In this document: positions 59,905 through 64,000 of the stretch, piece after piece
How the letters are laid out: the number at the start of each line of letters is the position of its first letter
Numbering within the stretch: the stretch's first letter is position 1
Assembly (NCBI GenBank): GCA_019637335.1
Contig: JAHBVV010000030.1
Coordinates: 27,411 to 91,410, forward strand
Reading direction: 5' to 3'
Length of the DNA: 64,000 nt
From: Candidatus Hydrogenedentota bacterium
GTDB lineage: Bacteria; Hydrogenedentota; Hydrogenedentia; Hydrogenedentales; JAEUWI01
Position numbers and translations under genes: made by a program
The notes under the pieces: model-generated
Seen by the model: the letters and a program-made list of their open reading frames with translations, nothing else
What the model was told of the DNA's origin: nothing
Database searches by the model: none

Positions 59905-61637
59905 GTACTATCCTGATCGTCGAAGACGAGGATGTCCTCCGGCTGACGTTCGCGCGCTTCCTGGAGTCCGAAGGCCACACCGTGGAAACGGCCGCTTCCT
60001 ATGACGATGCGGTTGACCGCATCGAAGAGACCGACTTCCAGGTCATCGTGACCGATATCATCCTCGGCGGAAACACCGGAATCGACCTGTTGCGCCACGT
60101 CCGTGAAACGATGCCGAAAGCCGAAGTCATCATGATCACCGGCGAACCCAGCGTCGAGACCGCCAGTGAGGCCGTGCGCCTCGGCGCCTTCGACTACCTG
60201 GCGAAACCCGTGACTGGCGACGCCCTCAAGCGGGTCGTGCGGCTCGCACTGGAGCATATTCGCATCGTCGCCGAGCGCGACGCCTACGCCGCCCGCACCG
60301 ACGCCTACCGCCGCGAACTGGAGACTATCTTCCACGCCGTTAAGGAGGGTATCGTGACGGTGGATGAAAAAGGCGTCATCCGGCAGGTCAACGTCGCGGC
60401 CGGCCAGATGCTCGGCGAGGACATCGGCGATCTGGCGGGGCGCCCCGCGCGCGACGCCTTTACCGGCGCCCTGGCGCCCGCGGCCGAAGCCCTCGCCAGG
60501 ACCCTGGCGACCCACAACGAGGTCGAGGAATTTCACGTCGAGGCCACGCTCCCGCGCTGCGGCGAGAAGGTCTTTGTTCTGTCCACCACGCCCCTGGGGA
60601 ACGGGGAAACCGGCGGGGCCGTCCTCGCCCTTCGGGATCTGACCCAGGTAACCCGGCTCGAAAAGCAGCTCGCCTCCGACCACCACTACCAGAACATGAT
60701 CGGGCGTTCCGCGCCGATGCTGGAAGTCTTCAACCTCATCAAGAACGTCGCGGAGACGGATTCCACGGTGCTCATTTACGGGGAAAGCGGCACCGGCAAG
60801 GAGCTCGTGGCCGCCGCGCTCCACTACACCAGCCCCCGCGCGAATGGCCCCTTCGTGAAGGTGAATTGCGCGGCCCTCGCCGAGGAAATCCTGGAGAGCG
60901 AACTCTTCGGCCACGTCAAGGGCGCCTTCACCGGCGCCATCAAGGACCGCGTCGGGCGCTTCGAGGCGGCCAACCGGGGCACCATCCTGCTTGACGAAGT
61001 CGGGGACATCTCCCCGCGCCTCCAGTTGCGCCTGCTCCGCGTGCTCCAGGAGCGCGAATTTGAGCGGGTCGGCGATACCCGGCCCATTCATGTGGATGTA
61101 CGCATTATCGCCTCCACCAACAAAGACCTGCTCCAGCGAATCCGCGAGGGCAGCTTCCGCGAGGACCTTTACTACCGCCTGAACGTGGTCCGGATCGAAC
61201 TGCCGCCCCTCCGCGAGCGGCGCTCCGATATCCCCCTGCTCATCGATCACCTCCGCGGCAAGTTCAACCGCGCGTTCAAGAAGGAAATCGCCGGCGTCTC
61301 CCCGGATGCCCTCGAATTGATCATGCGCCACCCGTGGTCCGGCAACGTCCGCGAACTCGAAAACTGCCTCGAACGCGCCTTCATCGTCTGCCACGAGAAC
61401 GTGATCAAACCAGAGCACCTGCCCCGCGAAGTTGTCTGCGCAACGGCCACGGTGACGGCCACCCATCTCCGCGCCCTTCCCGAACCCATCAGCACGCGGG
61501 AACTTGATCGGGAAACCGTTTATGAAACGCTCGCCAAGACCGATTGGAACGTGGCGAAGTCCGCCCGCCTCCTCGGCGTGGCGCGCAACACGCTCTACCA
61601 GCGTATGCGCACCTATAACCTGCTCCGGCCCAGTTGA
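59901..61637 (+). CDS. NtrC-family sigma-54-dependent response regulator
   Basis: A 578-residue protein: receiver domain (about 1-120, phosphorylated Asp52 in IVTDIIL), a PAS domain (about 140-245), an AAA+ domain (about 265-500) with Walker A GESGTGKE, the sigma-54 contact loop GAFTGA and Walker B LLDEVGD, and a C-terminal Fis-type helix-turn-helix (NVAKSARLLGVARNTLYQRM). The extra PAS between receiver and AAA+ is less common. It overlaps the kinase by 4 bp (ATGA), so they form a pair. It would activate sigma-54 promoters when phosphorylated; no convincing sigma-54 site was found in the window. Confidence 0.93.
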   Translation: MSTILIVEDEDVLRLTFARFLESEGHTVETAASYDDAVDRIEETDFQVIVTDIILGGNTGIDLLRHVRETMPKAEVIMITGEPSVETASEAVRLGAFDYLAKPVTGDALKRVVRLALEHIRIVAERDAYAARTDAYRRELETIFHAVKEGIVTVDEKGVIRQVNVAAGQMLGEDIGDLAGRPARDAFTGALAPAAEALARTLATHNEVEEFHVEATLPRCGEKVFVLSTTPLGNGETGGAVLALRDLTQVTRLEKQLASDHHYQNMIGRSAPMLEVFNLIKNVAETDSTVLIYGESGTGKELVAAALHYTSPRANGPFVKVNCAALAEEILESELFGHVKGAFTGAIKDRVGRFEAANRGTILLDEVGDISPRLQLRLLRVLQEREFERVGDTRPIHVDVRIIASTNKDLLQRIREGSFREDLYYRLNVVRIELPPLRERRSDIPLLIDHLRGKFNRAFKKEIAGVSPDALELIMRHPWSGNVRELENCLERAFIVCHENVIKPEHLPREVVCATATVTATHLRALPEPISTRELDRETVYETLAKTDWNVAKSARLLGVARNTLYQRMRTYNLLRPS

Positions 61638-62230
61638 GTCCGGATCCGGTTCGTCATACCGCTGGCGAAATGCGCAGCACGACGGCCGCCAGGGGACGTA
61701 CCCCGCGCACATGCGCTGTCCGTTGGCAAGTAAACCTCTCTGTCAGGAAGCGCAGACTCCGTCATCATCGCGTGCCGGGGGTTTGTCTGCCGCCATGACC
61801 AGGGGTTGCTGCTCCCGCCTGTGTTTGGCTTGCCTGAGGTAGTATAGCCCGAGGGGGCGCATCTGGCAAGTGAAAAATGACGCGTCACCGCGTTCGGGGA
61901 GGCCGGTCGGGGACGCCGGTCGGGGAGAAGCCGCGCGCGGCGGATAATTGGGGAGAGGATTATCAACCGCAAAGAGCGCAAAGAACGCAAGAGGGCTTCT
62001 TGTGCATTCTCTACGGTTCAAGAACTAACCATGCGGCTCACCCGCAATGGGATTGAGGGCATAGGCCTGCGTCGCCGGGTGAAGTAGCTCGTACTACCTG
62101 GTCATGTGGTTGCCGCTGGCCGAGAGGAAGCTGGTGATCAGGCGGAGGCCCCTGTCGTTGCGCTCTTGGGGCGCGATATGGGTAGCTGCCCTTGTCTTGG
62201 ACCTACCCTTTTTAGCTTACTAGCGCTCGT
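61638..62230. other. Intergenic region with short repeats
   Basis: A 593-bp region without a supported gene. It holds a 13-bp tandem repeat GCCGGTCGGGGA-type at 61901-61926 and a CGCAAAGAGCGCAAAGAACGCAAGAG block (about 61968-61993) that recurs near 20770. A frame from 62106 onwards is open but without family features. GC content falls towards the right. Confidence 0.5.
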
Positions 62231-62806
62231 TTATAAGGCCCACGCCCTTATAAGAGGAATTAGAAAACCTACAGCCATGCAAATTGCGGTATATTTCTGA
62301 TTTCTCGTCAAAGGCGATATTGGGTCGTCTATGAACGATACGTCAACGGGAACTCGCCTTTCGATTTCCGAAACAAATTCCCCCATATCCTTCAAAGGTT
62401 GAATAATAATCTCGTTACCTTTCCCAAACTCAATATGCATGCGCATAGTCTCAGGGGACCGGGCAGATCCCACAGTCACTCCGGTTACCGAGCCCAGCTC
62501 TATCGAGACTTGTCGAGAGAGGCCCATTCGGTTGACGGTCAAGAAATCGGATTCTATACTGTATGTCGTAGTTAACCACGCATCTCGAATGAGTTTCATG
62601 GCAAAACGCATTGCAGCAAAAACGCAAAGGCTAAAGACAAGTAGCACGGAAACACCAATCCACCACACTACGCCTTCGCCCAATGACAGGAAAAGGAGAA
62701 AGAAATAAGCTGTCGCAGCGCGAGACGCCAATCTGCTCCAGGCCAGACTCCAATCTTCTGTTAACTGGGAAAACCTATAGCAGTTGGGAGTATTGTTATC
62801 GTTCAT
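62231..62806 (-). CDS. Small membrane protein, candidate RHS immunity protein
   Basis: A 191-residue protein with two membrane segments (about residues 31-65), a beta-rich domain (about 80-160) resembling a bacterial PH-like domain (TYSIESDFLTVNRMG, then VTGVTVGSARS), and one C-terminal membrane segment (about 172-191). The gene is much lower in GC than its neighbours, like the adjacent RHS tip, and starts 80 bp after the RHS stop on the same strand. Genes in this position beside RHS tips usually encode immunity proteins; this role is inferred from place and composition, not from a known family. Confidence 0.7.
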   Translation of the reverse strand: MNDNNTPNCYRFSQLTEDWSLAWSRLASRAATAYFFLLFLSLGEGVVWWIGVSVLLVFSLCVFAAMRFAMKLIRDAWLTTTYSIESDFLTVNRMGLSRQVSIELGSVTGVTVGSARSPETMRMHIEFGKGNEIIIQPLKDMGEFVSEIERRVPVDVSFIDDPISPLTRNQKYTAICMAVGFLIPLIRAWAL

Positions 62807-62886
62807 GCTCCCATGATTTCCCTTCCGTGCCTATCGCACGCCAACTCAATTACAACTTGCGGTACCAAGCTACACAGGTACGCCTG

Positions 62887-64000
62887 CTAGACGACATCGC
62901 AACTGGTAGGCGCAGTTGCCTTACCCAGCGTAATACCATCCACGAGACCCACCAAGTAGTCTTGGCAGTCCCTGATTTCGCCCATGAGCTTCTCTCCGAT
63001 TCCCCATACATGATTAATTTGATATGCCCACGCCGCAGCTATGCCAATCCGCATTGACTTCGAAAGCGGAGCAGCAGCAAGGAGTTGGGCGGTATACAGG
63101 ACATCCGCAGATAGCGCTATGGGCTGCCACATACCTAACCCTATCAAAAATCCAAGCAAGCCGAAGCTACATGTGCCATCGCCCGCAGTTGAGAGCACCG
63201 ACGAGTAATACAGATAGGCCTTGAGAGTAACGTCAGCCGCGATCACGCCAGCCGATATATAGAGCGCCTTCCCGTAAAAGCTTGCCGCCGCAAACCGAGT
63301 CGCAATTCCGCCCAAGAGACCTCCAAGGCTTCCCAGTGTACTGAACAACCTGCCATCTATATCAACGAGACTTACCGGGTTATTGACCACATACGCATAC
63401 ACATTCGGCCCGTCGACCATGCCGAGCGGATCCCGCGTGAGCCAGCGGTTGGCGTCGGGGCTGTAGTATCGGTAGGCAGTATAGTACAGCCGGGCCTCGC
63501 TATCCCAGGCGTGGCCGGTGAATTTTTCCTCCTGCGGCGGATCTTCGACCGGTGATGTCCTCGCCGTGGTCGGCGTATTTGCCGCCGAAGGGGGTGTATT
63601 CGTATTTACCGATGCGGTCGCCGTCCTGATCCCACAGGTCCGCCTGCGGCGGATCTTCGACTGCGTGGAGCCGATGGTCCGCCTACGGCGGATCTTCGAC
63701 GGAATGTGCCGCAGGTCCGCCGTAGGCGGATAGTTCCAGGTTCCCGTGGCCGCGCTGGTCCCTTCCGACGTGGCGAGGACGGTCCCGATTTGCTTGCCGG
63801 GGTGGTGGACGTAGGTCGCCTGCAGCGTCCCGGAGCCGTCCTCCTCGTTGAGCACGTCCCAGCCCGCGCCGTAGCGGTATTTCGTCGTGTCGCCGCCGGT
63901 CTTGCGGGTCATGCGCCCGAACTGGTCGTAGGTGTTGGTCGGCTTTTTTGGGGTACAGCCCCGCACGTTGCCTTCATTCGGCCGGGGCCGGGTGTGCGGG
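62887..64000 (-). CDS. C-terminal part of an RHS-repeat protein with variable tip
   Basis: The frame is open to the right edge, so the N-terminal part is outside the window. YD-repeat-like sequence (TYDQFGRMTRKTGG, then YRYGAGWDVLNEED) is followed by the RHS core end: FTGHAWDSEARLYYTAYRYYSPDANRWLTRDPLGMVDGPNVYAYVVNNP. After this come about 155 residues of hydrophobic, low-GC tip (several membrane-like segments), in the position of a polymorphic toxin tip. Between the repeats and the core, the expected WDQDGDRIGKYEYTPFGGKY segment is in another frame because repeat units with palindromic cores were inserted on both sides of it, yet the frame stays open. The toxin role of the tip is inference. 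Confidence 0.85.
   Translation of the reverse strand, partial: PHTRPRPNEGNVRGCTPKKPTNTYDQFGRMTRKTGGDTTKYRYGAGWDVLNEEDGSGTLQATYVHHPGKQIGTVLATSEGTSAATGTWNYPPTADLRHIPSKIRRRRTIGSTQSKIRRRRTCGIRTATASVNTNTPPSAANTPTTARTSPVEDPPQEEKFTGHAWDSEARLYYTAYRYYSPDANRWLTRDPLGMVDGPNVYAYVVNNPVSLVDIDGRLFSTLGSLGGLLGGIATRFAAASFYGKALYISAGVIAADVTLKAYLYYSSVLSTAGDGTCSFGLLGFLIGLGMWQPIALSADVLYTAQLLAAAPLSKSMRIGIAAAWAYQINHVWGIGEKLMGEIRDCQDYLVGLVDGITLGKATAPTSCDVV
63531..63548 (+). repeat. Truncated palindromic repeat unit inside the RHS gene
   Basis: CCTGCGGCGGATCTTCGA, the same as the right 18 bp of the units at 63637 and 63676. If about 16 bp are removed here, the two flanking RHS frames join to give DITG-EEKFTGHAWD, which fits the family. 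Confidence 0.75.
63637..63731 (+). repeat. Cluster of palindromic repeat units inside the RHS gene
   Basis: Two 24-bp units (63637-63660 and 63676-63699) with core CCGCC-N3-GGCGG and tail GGATCTTCGA, 39 bp apart, followed by an inverted core at 63714-63731. They encode RRRR-type peptides in the present frame that are foreign to RHS proteins. Confidence 0.8.

Noticed and set aside
62106..62300. Open frame of 64 codons before the candidate immunity gene
   Set aside because: No family features, no ribosome-binding site, and overlap with the 3' end of the opposite gene.
63637..63731. Regularly spaced palindromic units, CRISPR-like
   Set aside because: Only two direct units and one inverted core with 14-15-bp gaps, inside a coding sequence; spacers are too short for CRISPR.

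Overview
The window is 64 kb of GC-rich bacterial chromosome (roughly 60-65 % GC by eye). It has a drop in GC at about 62.2-63.4 kb, and there is no rRNA, tRNA, CRISPR array or complete insertion sequence that I can see. Several traits fit a heterotrophic Planctomycetota-, Lentisphaerota- or Hydrogenedentota-like lineage: many secreted sulfatases and glycan-active enzymes, DUF1080, DUF1573, BNR and PqaA-type proteins, oxidoreductases of the GFO/IDH/MocA type, and short dispersed intergenic repeats. The lineage is an inference from gene content, not from a marker gene; rplM and rpsI are the best genes here for a placement.

Layout. 1-2.3 kb: end of a membrane glycosyltransferase-like gene and a lipoprotein of the sulfatase fold that has Thr at the nucleophile position. 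2.8-9.5 kb: a HAD phosphatase, then a glycan catabolism group (GH141-like beta-helix protein on the minus strand; GH88, MocA oxidoreductase and SDR on the plus strand). 9.6-19.9 kb, minus strand: a compact seven-gene operon led by a 939-residue ankyrin lipoprotein and followed by GT2, GT4, methyltransferase, sulfotransferase, a UPF0104 flippase-like protein and a PMT-like membrane protein. It looks like synthesis of a sulfated, methylated surface glycan. 20-24.3 kb: TlpA-like thioredoxin, purple-acid-phosphatase-like lipoprotein, YaaA, and rplM-rpsI with a promoter and a terminator. 24.5-30.4 kb: a scaffold of carboxypeptidase-regulatory-like repeats, a polytopic membrane protein and two tandem sialidase paralogues. 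30.6-37.1 kb: an AlbA_2/HATPase gene overlapping a ParA-like ATPase gene, a secreted unknown protein, a second carboxypeptidase-regulatory-like scaffold, and an 88 % identical fragment of the ParA gene. 37.2-54.5 kb: an M23-like/PKD/golvesin protein, a GH50-like hydrolase, a Pat-type acyl-CoA synthetase/acetyltransferase, a histidine phosphatase, a ribbon-helix-helix-like protein, an OPT transporter, an arylsulfatase with a small acidic partner, DUF1080, BNR-4, DUF1573 and PqaA proteins. 54.5-61.6 kb: mannose-1-phosphate guanylyltransferase, an ArnT-like transferase and a FixL-like/NtrC-like two-component pair. 62.2-64 kb: the 3' end of an RHS gene with a hydrophobic, low-GC tip and a small membrane protein gene directly downstream (a candidate toxin tip and immunity pair). 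Palindromic repeat units are inserted into the RHS coding sequence and shift its frame.

The most interesting signals are the RHS tip/immunity pair with repeat insertions, the AlbA_2-ParA pair with its nearby gene remnant, the FixL-like haem PAS signature, the Thr-type sulfatase-fold protein, and a 94-bp dispersed repeat whose first copy sits at one end of a 219-bp element with 16-bp inverted ends.
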